The notes under the pieces are model-generated. The model was given only the letters and a program-made list of their open reading frames with translations. It did not search any database and was not told where the DNA came from. From Cutaneotrichosporon cavernicola (Eukaryota > Basidiomycota > Tremellomycetes > Trichosporonales > Trichosporonaceae), in assembly GCF_030864355.1 (NCBI RefSeq), contig NC_083400.1, positions 511,001-575,000 of the forward strand: 64,000 nt of DNA, in the 5' to 3' direction. Below are positions 9,979-22,196 of the stretch, in pieces; position 1 is the first letter of the stretch; every line of letters begins with the position of its first letter. Both the position numbers and the translations under genes were made by a program.

Positions 9979-10455
9979 ATGCCGCGATTATCAGGCGACG
10001 AGCTGCTGCCGGGTACAATCACAGACGAGCCCGTGAGTTTCATTGTGGTGGTGATGAAGGCAACTTTTGCTGAATGCGTCCTGCCACAATCACGCCTTCA
10101 TAAGATGTGCATGTTGGCACGACGCTGACTGCAGACCCCTCTTGGTCGCATGACGCCCTCGCCCTCGCCCCCTCCACCGTACCCCGAGCCCGAACAAGAA
10201 CGAGACCAGGACACGGCACCCCTCCTCCCCGCACCCATAACCCACACTGGTCCCCAAGCACCCCTCTGCGATCCCCTCCTCTTCGCCTGTACCGACATTG
10301 CGTGGCTCGATGCCGGACTGTGTTGCGAGACGATTGGGGCCGCGTTTCACTGTTGTGCAGAGGTGTTTGGGGCGCTGGGACACGCTTGTGTAGATGCTAT
10401 ACCCGCACTACTCGGGGCCTGTGAGGGGTTTGGGGCATGCTGTAATGGGTGGTGA
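9979..10455 (+). CDS. Small Cys-rich protein, unknown
   Basis: Exons 9979-10032 and 10135-10455 (donor GTGAGT, acceptor CTGACTGCAG) give 124 residues. The N-terminal half is polar and Pro-rich (TPSPSPPPPYPEPEQERD). The C-terminal half is compact and hydrophobic, with nine Cys including two CC pairs and a final CC (LCDPLLFACTDIAWL, LCCETIGAAFHCCAEVFG, ACVDAIPALLGACEGFGACC). There is no N-terminal signal peptide. The Pro-rich head followed by a cysteine-dense amphipathic tail suggests a membrane-associated, possibly palmitoylated protein, but this is a guess. No family was recognised. Confidence 0.65.
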
Positions 10456-10662
10456 CGCCGGCCGTATGCTCTTGCCTGCCTTTGTTTCTGGCGGCCCCAG
10501 TCCCTCCGGTATATGGTCGAAGATGACAGATGACAGAGTGGGGCAGCTGGTTGCCTTCCGCCAGAGGACATCGCCCGTTCCTAACTTCCTCATCACACAT
10601 TATTCAATCTCAACGTCGTCACTCACCCAGATCTCCATCAGTCGCCACCCCCTTCCTTTATC

Positions 10663-12466
10663 ATGTACGCCATTCGTACAGCATCCCGCCCCATCTGTCG
10701 CGCCATGGCTTCCTCATCGTATCTCACACGCTCCCTGGCCACCAGCGCCAGCAACTCTAACCTCGAAGTACCAAACGGATCGACTGACGGCGCCGCCACC
10801 CCACGCGCCTCCGCACGCAAGCAGCTCCTCACCCTCAGCGAGATCGACCGTCTCCTCACCCATGTATCGCGTGAGTACTACCCGCCAAAGTTTGCGCTAG
10901 TCCGTGCATGCATTCAGCGTGGCGTTGATCTACATTGAGCCAATTATCCGCCAGCCCATGCGGCGTCTGTGCGGCGACTACCCAGGCTAACACTCAGAAC
11001 ACTCCCCCAAGACTAGGAGAGACACACCAATGATCATGCGCGCGCACCCCGTGCCGTGGATGAATGCGGGGTGCGGCGCTCCCGAGCTTGAGCCTCCTGC
11101 CAGCGAGACGGCCAAGCAGTACCCCCCTCTCAGCGAGCAAGAGAAGGAGAATCTCGGAAAGCCCAAGCCCATGAGCGCCAGCTACACCTCGTTTGACCTT
11201 CCACTCGCCACGGACCCGCGCCTGTACGACCTCTACGTCAACTTCTCTGGTGGTTTCCGTGAGTCGCGGGTCCGAGTAATCCGATAGGAGGCGTTTGTCA
11301 CCTTGGTCATTGCGGATCGCCAATTGGTCAGGGCTCACGCCATAGGTATGGGCAAGCTGCTTGAGAACCTCGACTCGCTCGCTGGCGCCGTCGCGTACAG
11401 GCACTGCCTGCCCGTTGAGGTTGCAGCCGACGGGCGCGCGACACAGAACTTTCACGCCGAGGCCGCCAAGGCCGGCCTGTACATTGCAACGGCGAGCGCA
11501 GACCGTCTCGACATGTTTGGCGTCCTGAACCATGAGAATGTTCGGTAAGACCTGCCAAGACTTGACGCTGCAGGGCCATAGCTCACACGCAGCGACCTCC
11601 GCTTCTCAGGCTTCGTCACGTGGACCGGTAACTCGTCGATGGAGGTGTTCGTCAAGATGGAGGGTACCAGGCCTGGCTCGACCGAGAGCGATACGCTCAT
11701 GCTGGGCCGGTTCGCGATGGTTGCGCGCGACACGCACACCGGCAAGGCGCGCAAGGTGCCGCAGCTGATTGTCGAGACTCCCGAGGAGCAGTCGCTGTGG
11801 GACTTTGGGCAGGAGCACAAAGACCACCGAATGGCGATCGCCAAGCGCACGCTCGACAAGGCGCCACCTGACGCTCGCGAGGCCGCCGAGCTGCACGAGC
11901 TGATGCGTCGCGCCCGCGACGCAAAGGACAACACGCTCGATGGCGAGATCATGGTCCCCATGGCTGACACGGTCAACGAAAGCGTCCAGCTCATGTTCCC
12001 GCAGGAGCGCAACCTCCACGGCAAGGTGTTTGGAGGATTCCTCATGCGCCAAGCGTACGAGCTCTGCTTCACCACGGCCGCGACATTTGCCCACGCGCCC
12101 ATGCGCTTCCAGTCGCTCGACCAAATCGTCTTCCGTCTTCCGGTCCCCATTGGGGCAATCGTCCGCCTCACCTCCAAGGTTCTCAAGACGACCAAGCCGA
12201 CTGACGAGTTTGACAACGAGGCCAAGGCCCACATCATGGTCAAGGCTGAGGTCGAGGACGTCGAGACTGGCGACAGGCAGGAAACAAACACGTTCTATTT
12301 TACCATGAAGAAGCCGCGCGGCAAGGTGATCGGACGCACCGTCGTTCCCTCGACGTACTACGAGACGATGCAGTACCTCGAGGGTAGCCGCCGTCTCGAG
12401 GTTGGCGACGAGGTTCGCAAGCTCTACATGGCGCGCACGCCTGCCAACGAGGAGACGGGCGCGTAA
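10663..12466 (+). CDS. Acyl-CoA thioesterase, double hotdog (ACOT9-like), mitochondrial
   Basis: Hydrolyses acyl-CoA esters to free acid and CoA. Exons 10663-10870, 10998-11258, 11346-11544 and 11593-12466 give 513 residues. The start MYAIRTASRPICRAMASSSY is Arg/Ser-rich without acidic residues, fitting a mitochondrial presequence. Two hotdog folds are visible. The first runs from about YVNFSGGFRMGKLLENLDSL to GRFAMVARD. The second holds the motif NLHGKVFGGFLMRQAYELCF, then FQSLDQIVFRLPVPIGAIVR. This two-domain order and length fit the ACOT9/10 group. It stands 208 bp downstream of the Cys-rich gene on the same strand. Confidence 0.9.
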
Positions 12467-13084
12467 GCGCGTAGCTGGGGGGAAATCGGTGTGCCTGGTC
12501 GCGACTGGTTGTCGTGACAAAGTCGGGCTGCGAGGTGCAGTCATTGAATTGAGCAGCTGATTCCATTGATTGAATGGGGCAGCTGGGAATATGTACCAGT
12601 ACAAAAGCATTACCTATAGAGCTTTATCTGGCGACGAGTTGACGAGTTGCATTGATCTCTTATCTTGATGTTGGAATGAGTGAAGAGGTTGAGAGGGGTG
12701 GATTGGTGCCTGACCGATTGGAGACCCTCTCTTGTTTCTCCTCCTTCCTTGGGCCCGGCTGAGCACTGCTTCTTACCTCTTGACCTCGTTACATTCAACC
12801 AACCCACTCGTCCTCATCTCAATCAAATCCAATCCTCAACCTTCAATCCTCCTTGATATCACTCCCTCTCCCTCCCCCTCTTCCTCCATCAAAGTCATAC
12901 AAGGGCTATCCATCGCCACGCGCACACTAGGCGCCACCTCCCGCCTCCACCCGTCGCCACTCAACATTCCGGCCTCCCCTACCATCCTCCCCTCTCCCAT
13001 CAACAACCACCCCCTCCTCTTAACACCTCCCACCAACCCCTCCCTCTTCCATCATATCCACTCGCCCGGCGCTTCGCGAAGACG
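12467..13084. other. Intergenic: STE50 promoter and leader
   Basis: No gene seen. From about 12720 to the STE50 ATG the plus strand is a long C/T- and A-rich leader with few G (for example CTCCCTCTCCCTCCCCCTC near 12862-12880). Confidence 0.5.
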
Positions 13085-15325
13085 ATGACGGCAGTGTCGC
13101 CAAAGCCGTTGTCTCCCGGCACACACGGCACACCCATTATGGAATGGGACGAGGCACAGGTTAACGCGTACTTTGTCAGCTTGGGATTGAAGCAGTATGA
13201 GGAGGTCATTTATGGTGAGTGCGCTGCGTTGGGAAATACGGCGCGCGTCTGGAGGAGTTGGCCGGGAAGCGGGCACGCTACGCGTCATCGCCGAGATGCG
13301 GCCAGTTACTCCACTAGGTCATCACCCTCCAACCGCCCTCCCCAGCTCCTTCTTCCCCGCTCGCACTCTCAGTTGCTAACGCTACCTAGAACACGGCATC
13401 ACGGGCGAGGTGCTGTGCGCCCTCGACAACGAAACCCTGGTCGACCTCGGGATGACTTCGCTCGGGCATCGGCTCAACGTCCTCCGCGCCGTATTCGAGC
13501 TCAAGAAGGAACAAGGCGTCGAGATAGGCGAGGACGACTGGCGGCCACAAGGTGCGCTCACGAGCACGAGCGGGCTTACTGACCGTCAGAAGAAGTAGTG
13601 TTTGAGGCGATGGAGACGGCAGCTACGATCGACAGGATGTGGAATCTTGTGCTGGATCAGCGTGAGTCGCGTCGAGCGCCCCAGCCCCATCACGCTCCCC
13701 TTCGCTGACAACCAGAGGAGCGACTCCAGTCTCTTGAGAAGGAGCAGTTCCGGTTGATGCGTGCACTCTCAGACAACGGCATACAGCTACCACCACCCAT
13801 GCCGACCCTCGTCCAAGTGGCCGATACGTCAACAGCAGGGATGACGTACTCGTTCGACTCGCCCAGCCACATTGGCGTAGGCCCACCACCATCATCACAA
13901 AGCAAGCTGCAGTCCAGCATGCCGCCTCTCACCAGACTCGCGAGCGGGACTGTCGTGCGCTCCAACTCCAGATCAGAACGGAACGACGGCGCGTCGACAG
14001 CCCCACTACCCTCCAGTCCGACACCTCCAGTGGAGCCAGCACCCGCGCCCTCTGGCGGATCGTCTCATGGCGCGCGCGACGCGGCCCACTCGGCTGCCAA
14101 GAGCTTCCGTGTGACGATGGAGGACCCGTGCTGGAAGGTGCTTCCTGCCGCGCTCAAGAAGTACAAGATCAACGACGATTGGAAGATGTACGCGCTCTTC
14201 ATCTGTTACGGCAACACGGGTGAGTCACGCCATCAGGCAGAGCTGACGCGCAGAGAGATGCTTGAGTTACGACGAGAAGCCGCTGCTGCTGTTCCAAAAG
14301 CTGAAGGAGGGCGGGCAGCGGCCCGTGTTCATGCTACGGCATATCGTAAGTGCTCCCCGGATCAGTGTGCTGATGAATCAGCGCGACATCAAGTCGCCCA
14401 TCGCGGTGGCGCAGCAGAAGCAGGCGATCAAGCTTGGACTCCCAGCAAACTCGACCGCAAATCTCCTTCCTCAGTTGGACGCTCCAACTCCATCACCCAC
14501 AAAGGCAGCCGGATCACCAGGCGCCACAAAGGACGGGGCCTCTGGTGGGCACACGCCAGGCGAAGGCGCGTTCCCAGAGATGCCGTCTCCCGGTATGCGC
14601 GACGGTGAAGCGGTGGCCAACGGATCTAAAGAGAGCAAGGAGAAGGAGAATGGCACAGCCGCTACCACACAACCGCGCACCCCTGTTACTGGCACGCTCA
14701 TGGACAAGGATGGCAAGGTGCACAAGGTCACGTACGCGATCAGCATCTACCCGTACATTGCCGACCGGCAAGACGAGTTTGATGTGGCGGTCGGCGCGGC
14801 GTTTGTCGTCATGTCCAAAGCGAAGGGTTGGTGGTTCGTCCTCAAGGACGCCGAAGGGAGAGGCAACATCAACTCGGAGACGACCAAGAGCGCCTGGGTA
14901 CCAGCCGGGTGCTTGCTGGAACTCACAGCGCCGATCGCCAGTATCTCGCCACAGTCGCCCGGATCCATTCCCGGACGCGCACCCATCCCACCCGCCAGCA
15001 TCATGAGCTCAAGCTACCCCGGCGTGGTGCTCATGAACCACACGGGCAAGGACGCGCACGAGCTCGCAATCCGGGAGGGCGAGAGAGTGCGCGTGTACAA
15101 GAAGTACTGTCACTGGAGCTACTCGTGCGTCTAACAAAAGTCTGAACTGACGGCAGGATCAAGGAGGACACGGGCGAGCGCGGCTGGGTGCCCGCGTGGT
15201 TTGTCGGCAAACTCACTGGCGCAAGCCAGTCAGCAGCGCCACCCCCGAGTACGAGCGGCGGTGGCAACGAGGCCCCGCCACCATACCAAAACGGCAGAGA
15301 GGAGGGCGAGAAGAAGGAAGAGTAG
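13085..15325 (+). CDS. STE50: Ste50-type MAPK adaptor (SAM, RA and two SH3 domains)
   Basis: Adaptor that links upstream signals to the Ste11 MAPKKK in the mating, filamentation and osmotic pathways. Seven exons: 13085-13214, 13390-13551, 13590-13661, 13716-14219, 14254-14345, 14382-15124, 15157-15325, giving 623 residues. An N-terminal SAM domain covers about residues 19-85 (WDEAQVNAYFVSLGLKQYEE, then LVDLGMTSLGHRLNVLRAVF). A Ras-association domain spans about 250-325 (SFRVTMEDPCWKVLPAALKK to PVFMLRHI). Two SH3-like domains follow at about 435-500 (GWWFVLKD, WVPAGCLLEL) and 530-590 (YPGVVLMNHTG, GWVPAWFVGKL). Ascomycete Ste50 lacks SH3 domains; tandem SH3 is the basidiomycete form (Ubc2/Ste50). 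Confidence 0.93.
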
Positions 15326-15522
15326 TTGATGACTGTGACGATTAATGCATGTATGTCGTGTGTGTGTGTAGAGTACGAGTGCTATCGAATGCAGAGTCCC
15401 AGCTATTCAGAGTGGGGCAGTGGAGTAGGTGGAGGTGAATGGTGGAGGTTGGAGAATGAGCTTGCGGAAAGGACAATTTCAGCCAAAGACCATCTCATCC
15501 ATCAACATCTCATCAGCAAGCA

Positions 15523-17047
15523 ATGTCGCTACGGCCCCTCGTCTCCAGGGGCCCAGCATTATATCTGTCGGCTCTATCATGCGGTCGGCGGCCTCGACTC
15601 CCCCTCCCCCTCTCCTCCTCGGTCGGCCTCCAACGAACCTTTTTAACTTCGACCCTCTCCTCCCTCTCCGAAGCCGTCGGTTCCACCCCCCTCCCCGGTC
15701 TCCTCGCCTCCTCCCCCTTACCCCTATGGGGATCAGTCTTCTGCCTCGCCCTCACTGCACGATTGGGTATCACCTTCCCCCTACAGCTGTGGCAGCGACG
15801 CAGGGTGTGGCGCGCACGCAAGTTCGTCGTGCCCGAGATGAAGCGGACCAACGACGAACTCGCCGTCAAGATGGCGATTGAGGGGAAGAAGGAGGGCTTG
15901 ACGTACGATGAGTATAGGAAGAGACTGAAGGATGAGGTAAGCACCAGCTAGTTGAACGTGGCCATTCCCTTGCACTCGACGGTGCACCTCTCTCCTACAC
16001 CGCACTCTCTCTTCCCCCTTTCTCCTCCTGATCCTCCTCCCCTTCCCCCCAGACCGCTCACATCAGCTCGCAACCCGCCAGGCAGCGCTGCACAAGAAGT
16101 ACAGCACACACCCCACGACCACGATGCTCGTGCCCCTCGCAGTCTCAGTCCCCCTCTTCATCGTCATGAGCATGACGGTCCGCCAAGCTGTCACGACGTA
16201 CCCCGAGCTCGCGGCGCAGTCTTTTGCGTGGATCGAGCACATGGGTCAGCCTGACAAGATGTGGATCCTGCCGATGGTGGCTGGGCTGTTAGGCTTCGGA
16301 AACGCCGAGCACGCAACGTCACGTTACGAGGCGAGGAAGGAAGCTGCTGAGGCTTCGTCGTCTCCGTCCTCTGGGCCCTCCTCTCCTCCCCCTCCCCCCT
16401 CCTCTTCCCCCTCATCATCCCCCGCTTCTTCGAAACCGCCTCCCGCCTCCGCGCCTCCTCCGTGGCAGTCGAAGACTCGCAAGTTCTCCACCACGTCGGT
16501 GCGGGACGACCAGCACAGCGGCCCACAACATTTCGGCAAGCGACGGGTCGCGGCAAAGCCACGTGCAGTCGCGCAGATTCCCGGCGCGCCAAAGCCCATG
16601 CCCCAGCCGGTCAAGGTGAAGAGGGTAAAGGGGCCGCAGGCCGCCGACATGGTAGAGGAGACGCACTGGGTCGCAAAGCTGGTGCCACAGAACCGCGAGT
16701 GGATCCAGAAGGCATTGACGATGACGCTGCGCGGTGCGAGCTTCCTCGTCATTATTGTGGGATTGCAGATGCCTGCGGTGAGTCTAGAGTGATCCGCTGC
16801 GTTCGGGCCGGTGTGGGTCGGCGAGACTGATGGGATACGCCCATTGTGTCCGGGCCGCTTTCCTACGACCATCTACTTGATGGCAGCTATTGTCCCCTGA
16901 TCCGCTAAGACTTTCGTGTCGAGCTGACCCCAGGCCGTCGTATGGTACTGGACGTGCAGTATGAGCTTCACGTTCCTCCAGAACATCTACTTTGACCGGG
17001 CGGACCGGCAGGAGCGCGCCGAGGTCGAGGCGCTCAAGCGGGCATAG
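15523..17047 (+). CDS. COX18: Mitochondrial inner-membrane insertase, Cox18-like (Oxa1/YidC family)
   Basis: Inserts membrane proteins, classically the C-terminal part of Cox2, into the inner membrane. Exons 15523-15936, 16067-16777 and 16934-17047 give 412 residues. The N-terminus is Arg/Ser/Leu-rich without acids, like a presequence. Membrane segments: PLWGSVFCLALTARLGITF near 70, LVPLAVSVPLFIVMSM, MWILPMVAGLLGFG, and a last pair around GASFLVIIVGLQMPAAVVWY. Between them are the matrix hairpin QRRRVWRARKFVVPEMKR and a low-complexity Ser/Pro insert. The order and the short C-terminus fit Cox18 better than Oxa1. The acceptor at 16066 gives LATRQAALHKKY. Confidence 0.85.
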
Positions 17048-18019
17048 ACTGCCAGCCGACCTCCGTTGAGGCAAGGGCACGGCCGCAGAATAGATCATCA
17101 ATATGCATAGCTACGGCCTGAGCTGACGTACTGAACGAGGCGGTGCCACTGGTCACATCAGCACCCCATTCGACCACGAGCGGATCAACTAAACCTTACT
17201 CCATTGTCGCCTGGCCATCTTACACTCCAGCTGACAACGACTACATTGTCGCGGGGCAATCATAAACCGCCGCTGATGCCATGTATTGCAGCCGGAACTC
17301 ATCACTCATTCCAGCCAGTTCCTCACAGTCCTTCCTCCTCATCTCCATACGCCGCCTTCATATCCCACTCACAATAACGCAAACGCCTCGCACTTCCTCT
17401 CCATCATCACTCCCTGAGAGATATAACCTACTGTTCTCTCCGTTTCTCTACACCAAACATCTCTTCCTCCCACTCCACTCCTCTCTCATATTTAGCTCAA
17501 CCTCTGAAGTTGCACAGCACGAAGTAAGGGCCAACAGTGAGTCCTCTCTTCGTGTTCGCCTCAGCCTCTGTCCCCTTGTTGTCCTCCCCCGCCCAAAAAA
17601 ACAACCACAACCTTCCTCCGGGCCAATCTCTGTTTGGCAGCCTTGTTTGGTTCCTCCTCCCTCCAGCGCCTTCGCCACCACCCTCTTTCTTGTGGCATCT
17701 AGCGTAAACACCAGTCACCCCTCCCACATCTCTCCCCACTCTCCCTCATTTCCTCAGAAACCTTTGCACAAGGGTCAAACATCTCTCCATCCCTCTCTCA
17801 ACCACATCTCTCTTCACCAATTCTCTCTTTACTCTGAGCTCGCCCACCTCATTTCTCTCCACCACTGCTTTTTCCTCCATCACTCCTCCCGTCTCTCGTC
17901 GCATTATTTGCTGTTGCGCTACAACACTGTCTGCCATAGACTCGTCAATACCATCTCCACCTCCAACCCACCTAACAGCAGTGGCGTCCAACGGAGGCAG
18001 AGCCCCTGTCAGCCGCACC
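17048..18019. other. Intergenic with a long pyrimidine-rich leader
   Basis: No gene recognised. Bases 17300-17960 are strongly C/T-rich with many TCTC and CCTC runs. A GAAGTAAGGG donor-like site near 17525 could start a leader intron. The open plus frame here (17281-18123) is Ser/Leu/His-rich, as expected of translated C/T-rich DNA. Confidence 0.5.
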
Positions 18020-21000
18020 ATGGCAGACCCAACCACTGCCACGGCCAACAACAACCCCAACAACCCCAACAACCCCACAACCCATCCAGAACCCCGCCAC
18101 AATTCAATCCGCCACGTCTCTGATATGCGCAACCTAGTCAAGCAGACGCCTCATACGAGCTTCTCAGCCGGCGACGAGCCGCGCCTCCGCTCCCACCGCC
18201 GCACCAAGTCCAGCCAGTCGGTCAAGTCGAACAAATCGACCAAGTCGCTTGGGTCCAAGGAACTGATCGAAGAAATGGCGGAAAACTTTGTTGGCCGCCA
18301 CCCGTGCTCTGAGTCCGAGCTGGAGCAGGAGCACGAGGCCCACCCCAACATTGAGATCGCCGAGCCAGAGCGCGGGCGTACCCGCACCACCTCCATTAGG
18401 TCGCTTTTCAACGCAAGTCATCCAAATACCAAGCTGACATCAGAACTCGCGCAGCCGCAGCAAGAGCTTCATCCGCTCGCTTTCACGCAACAAACAGGAG
18501 ATCTCGGACGACTACATCCTCGTTCCCCCGACTCCGACCCGTCGACTTCGCTCCTCCCGCCGTTCCATTCCGAACAAGCCCAAGCGCGCCGACCCCTCCT
18601 TATTTACAAAGGTGGAAGGGGTTAAGCCCGAGGCCGTGTCGGCTCCGACTGTTATGGTGCCTCCGACCCGGCCCCGTTTTACCAGGGCCCTCTCGGAGCG
18701 TCCTAAGCGGTTTCCCCGCCTTCCCGGCTCGGTGACAGACCTCCATGCGGGACGTGAGATCCCGAAGGACCATGGTCAAGGTGGTCCCGAGGAGAACAGC
18801 CAGGATGATCAAACCTTTGAGTCGCACAACCTCGAGCACGAGCACAACCTCGAGCACGACCACAACCTCGAGCACGACCACAACCTCGAGCACGACCACA
18901 ACCTCGAGCACTCGAGCCTCGAACAGAACAAGGCCAAGGAGGAGACGCGCCAGCCGCATAACAACACACTCCCCCCGCCCCCTCTCGGCACCGGCAACCA
19001 GGAGGTCGACCAGGGCCTCATCCTGACACAGGACCAGCTTGAGTCGATCCAGAGCCAGCGGCCGCACGAGGGCGCGGACGAGTGTGAGCGCCAGAACCGG
19101 GTAGAGGAGGAAAAGGCCAAGTGGCACCGCACCTTCCGCACCTCCTTCAGCCGCTCTCTGAAGGGCACCAAGTCGATTGTGCGCGAGGGCACGACGTCCA
19201 TTACCACCATGACCGCCAAGGCGGGCCGGAAGGGAGCTTCGCTTGGCCACATCTTTGGTCGTTCCTTTAGGCGCTCATTCGGCCTCTCGATGAAGAAGAG
19301 CTTCAAGAAGCGCAAGGACAAGGACGACAAGGAGGACAAGGGCAAGACCACCGACGCTGAGGGCGACCAGAACGGAAACAAGGTCGACGACGAGCTTGAC
19401 CCCTCGATTACCGAGGCCTTGGAGGGCCGAAGCACGCGTGACCGTAGGTCCGTTGTTGGCCTCTTCGACCTCACTGGTGCCGAGGGCATTGCGGCGCATG
19501 TGGAGCGACTCGACGCTGAAGGTGCCGAGAAGGACGCCGTTGATGGCATCGACCCAGCCATTGAGGGCGTTGCCCAGACCGACGTCGCCACCGAGGGCAC
19601 GGCTGCAATTCAATTAATTGAATCTGGAGCAGCTGCTCAAGCCACTCTCCTCACCTCGCAAACCCTCCCCGCCTCTGAAGCATACTTTGACCACTTCGAC
19701 CCGGTTGCGGAATACGGAATGCCCCGTACAGGTACCGTCTCGACATACGACACCGCTCGGACCACTCTCGAGCCCAACACGTCTCTTGACGAAACGTGGC
19801 CCGAAACTGAGCTCGCAGCCGCCGTAGAGCACTACAAGAAGGAAGCGGAGGCGGACGGCATCAACCTCGACGACATCGAGGTCGACCTCACTATTGGCGA
19901 CACCAAGCCTTTAGAGTTCCGGAAGCGTGTCAAGACTCTCATTGATGCCGGCTGTCCCAAAATGGCGCGGGAGGAATATGTTGACTGGCAGCAGAACGAG
20001 TTCCGCACCTCAATCTACGGAGAGACGGGCATGGACTTCAGTGCGCCCACTAACTGGACTGTGTACACTCCAGGCAAGACGCCGCAGAAGACGCGTGTGC
20101 AGCCGCCCGAGAAGCGCTTCCGGTTCCAGGGGGACGACTTGCTCGGTTTACAGCTCGACCTGTCCGAGCCGACTTATGGTAACACGCTGGCGTTCCAGGC
20201 TCGACTTGTCCAGGCGCAAGCACAGGCGGCACTGGACCAGGCTGCCTCGACATACTCTGCTTCGTCAACCGGACCGTCTCGACTGCCATCCCTGCCCACC
20301 TCCGTCAGTTCCGAGGCGAGTCACTTTTCCACTCAGGACGACGAGATCGAGGAGCTCGAGAATCCCACTACTCCCAAGGCAAGCCACTTCCTCCTCCACA
20401 GGCAGTACCACAACACGACGACAGTGGACTCGCCGCACGCGGCGCACGTCCTCAACAGTCTGCACCCAGCCAACATCAGCGCGTCAACCGCCTCATCGGA
20501 CATGGACCTTGGTGCGCTTGGTCTGACTACTGCGCCATCACCCGCCACTCCAGCCCAGGAATACTTTGTGCGTGGTGTTCACCACTCTCGTCCCCGGCCG
20601 GCTGCTCAGCCTCGCCTCGCCAGCGACCCGCTTCACCGCCGCCAGCAGACCGGTGACCGCATGGTCAGCGTGCCCACGTGCAAGCCGCCTCCGCCTCCCA
20701 CTCTTCCCAACATCCCTGATCCCAACGTCCGAACGCACAAGAACGGCAAGCGTCTCCCGCCCGCCCTGGTGGCCGCTTACGCCAACGTCGAGGCTGAACA
20801 GGCTGGTATTGTCCAGAACGTCATCGCCACTCGCGAGATGGAGGAACGCATCGTCCGCCAGGCACTGACAGAGGCTGCCCGTCTGGACGCTGAACAGTCG
20901 CGAGTCTCCGAGGGAACTACGCGCTCGACCGCCTCGTCAGACGAGACGATCCGCGGCGTAGGCTTCGGGCGCCGCCGTCCCACTATCCCCACGCCAATCC

Positions 21001-22169
21001 CCACGCCTCCACCCCCCGTCCTTCCGCCCGGCCACTGGAGTGAGCATACGGCGCAGCACTTATCATCGACGAGCGGCACCGAGACCGTCCACACGTCAAC
21101 CAACGATCCCAGGGTCGTCTCCAACCCCCTTCGCCGCCCGACCTTGCCGCAGGGGTGGATCGAGAACCCTCCTATGGTGCGCCCATACGGCCAATATATC
21201 GGCCACGTAGCCCCAACTGTTGGCAAGATCTACACGCCTGCCGCCATCGAGGGCAAGGAGAACAAGCACGACAAGGAGAAGCCCAAAAGGAGCAAGACTC
21301 TGCGGGGGACTTTTGGCAGGATCCTCAAGCCCAAGAAGGAGGAAACTTGGTCGGGCGTTTCGGGAGCTTCGGGCTCGACGTCGCTCGGTTGGCGCGACAC
21401 CAAGGCGATCCGCGCCATCCCCTCCGACAACTCGGTTGCTACTACGCCCAACTCGAGCACACCTGAAATCGCAGTCACCAAGGCCCCCGGCACGGAATTC
21501 TACACTACACAGGTTGACTTGGGCACCTGGGACGACGGCGCCAAGAAGGGGTGGAAGGCGCGTATGCAGCGGGGCAAGGACGTGGCGGACTGGCTCGGCG
21601 GCCGCGTCGCCCCCGGTCTCGTGGTCAAGAAGCCGACTCCGACTCCACCTCCGACTCTCACTGCCACTCCGACTCCACCTCCGACTCTCACTACCACTCC
21701 CATTCCAGTTGAGGAGGCCCGCGCGGTCCCATACGCCCCCAGCCACAACCAGAACCAGCAAGACCAAGCTGGGACAGGCGCCGTCGCACCACGTCAGCTG
21801 CCTGAGTGGGTCAAGCAGGAGAAGCGGTACAAGAGCTCACACGCGCACTCCAAGCCCACCGAGTATGAGGACTATGACGGCTCGCGCGAGCAGGCTGAGG
21901 CTGGCGAGTTCTGGAGGGACGACGCGCAGGACCAGGCGAACAAGTTCTCGGAGGAGGTGGACGAGCGCGAGAACGGCGCGGAGGAGCAGGCCCAAGAGTC
22001 TCGCAGCGGCGAACAGGAGGAGGGGGACTCTTACGCGTACGCGACCCAGGACGGACACAGCACAGAGGACGCCCTCAACCTCACCAACATTACCGAGGTG
22101 ACCGAGTACCCCACGTTCTCCGAGGACGAGTTCACCACGTCGACGCCGCCCTGGCGGCGCCGCATGTAG
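18020..22169 (+). CDS. Large low-complexity protein, unknown (1372 aa)
   Basis: Exons 18020-18412 and 18444-22169 are joined across a 31-nt GC-AG intron (GCAAGT...CTGACATCAG); the frame is exact on both sides. The protein is mostly disordered: Asn/Pro repeats at the start, a Ser/Lys stretch (RRTKSSQSVKSNKSTKSLGS), five copies of a six-residue repeat, and Pro/Thr repeats late. Basic blocks are KWHRTFRTSFSRSLKG, GRSFRRSFGLSMKKSFKKRK and KTLRGTFGRILKPKKE, which could bind membranes or nucleic acid. The one globular-looking part is near residues 560-700 (EFRKRVKTLIDAGCPKMARE, GDDLLGLQLDLSEPTYGNTL). No family was recognised. The ATG at 18020 is preferred over an in-frame GTG upstream. Confidence 0.8.
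18413..18443 (+). other. GC-AG intron, 31 nt
   Basis: The donor is GCAAGT rather than GT. A GCTGAC branch site lies 8 bases before the CAG acceptor. Removing it joins SLFN to NSRSRS in frame; reading through leads to a stop at 18623-18625. Confidence 0.75.
18825..18914. repeat. 18-bp coding tandem repeat, five units
   Basis: Five in-frame copies of CACAACCTCGAGCACGAC, with the first and last slightly diverged, encode H-N-L-E-H-(D/E/S). Near-identity at the DNA level points to recent expansion. Confidence 0.9.
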
Positions 22170-22196
22170 TTCGGCTTCTAATCTCGTATCTCATAT

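Noticed and set aside
11452..12610. Long antisense frames opposite the thioesterase (279 and 334 codons)
   Set aside because: The plus strand has conserved hotdog motifs and clean splice sites; the antisense frames have Ser/Arg shadow composition.
17281..18123. 280-codon frame in the leader of the large gene
   Set aside because: A translated C/T-rich leader (Ser, Leu, His, Pro); the coding gene starts at 18020 in another frame.
18825..18914. Regular repeat resembling a CRISPR array
   Set aside because: The units are contiguous with no spacers, lie in frame in a coding region, and the genome is eukaryotic.
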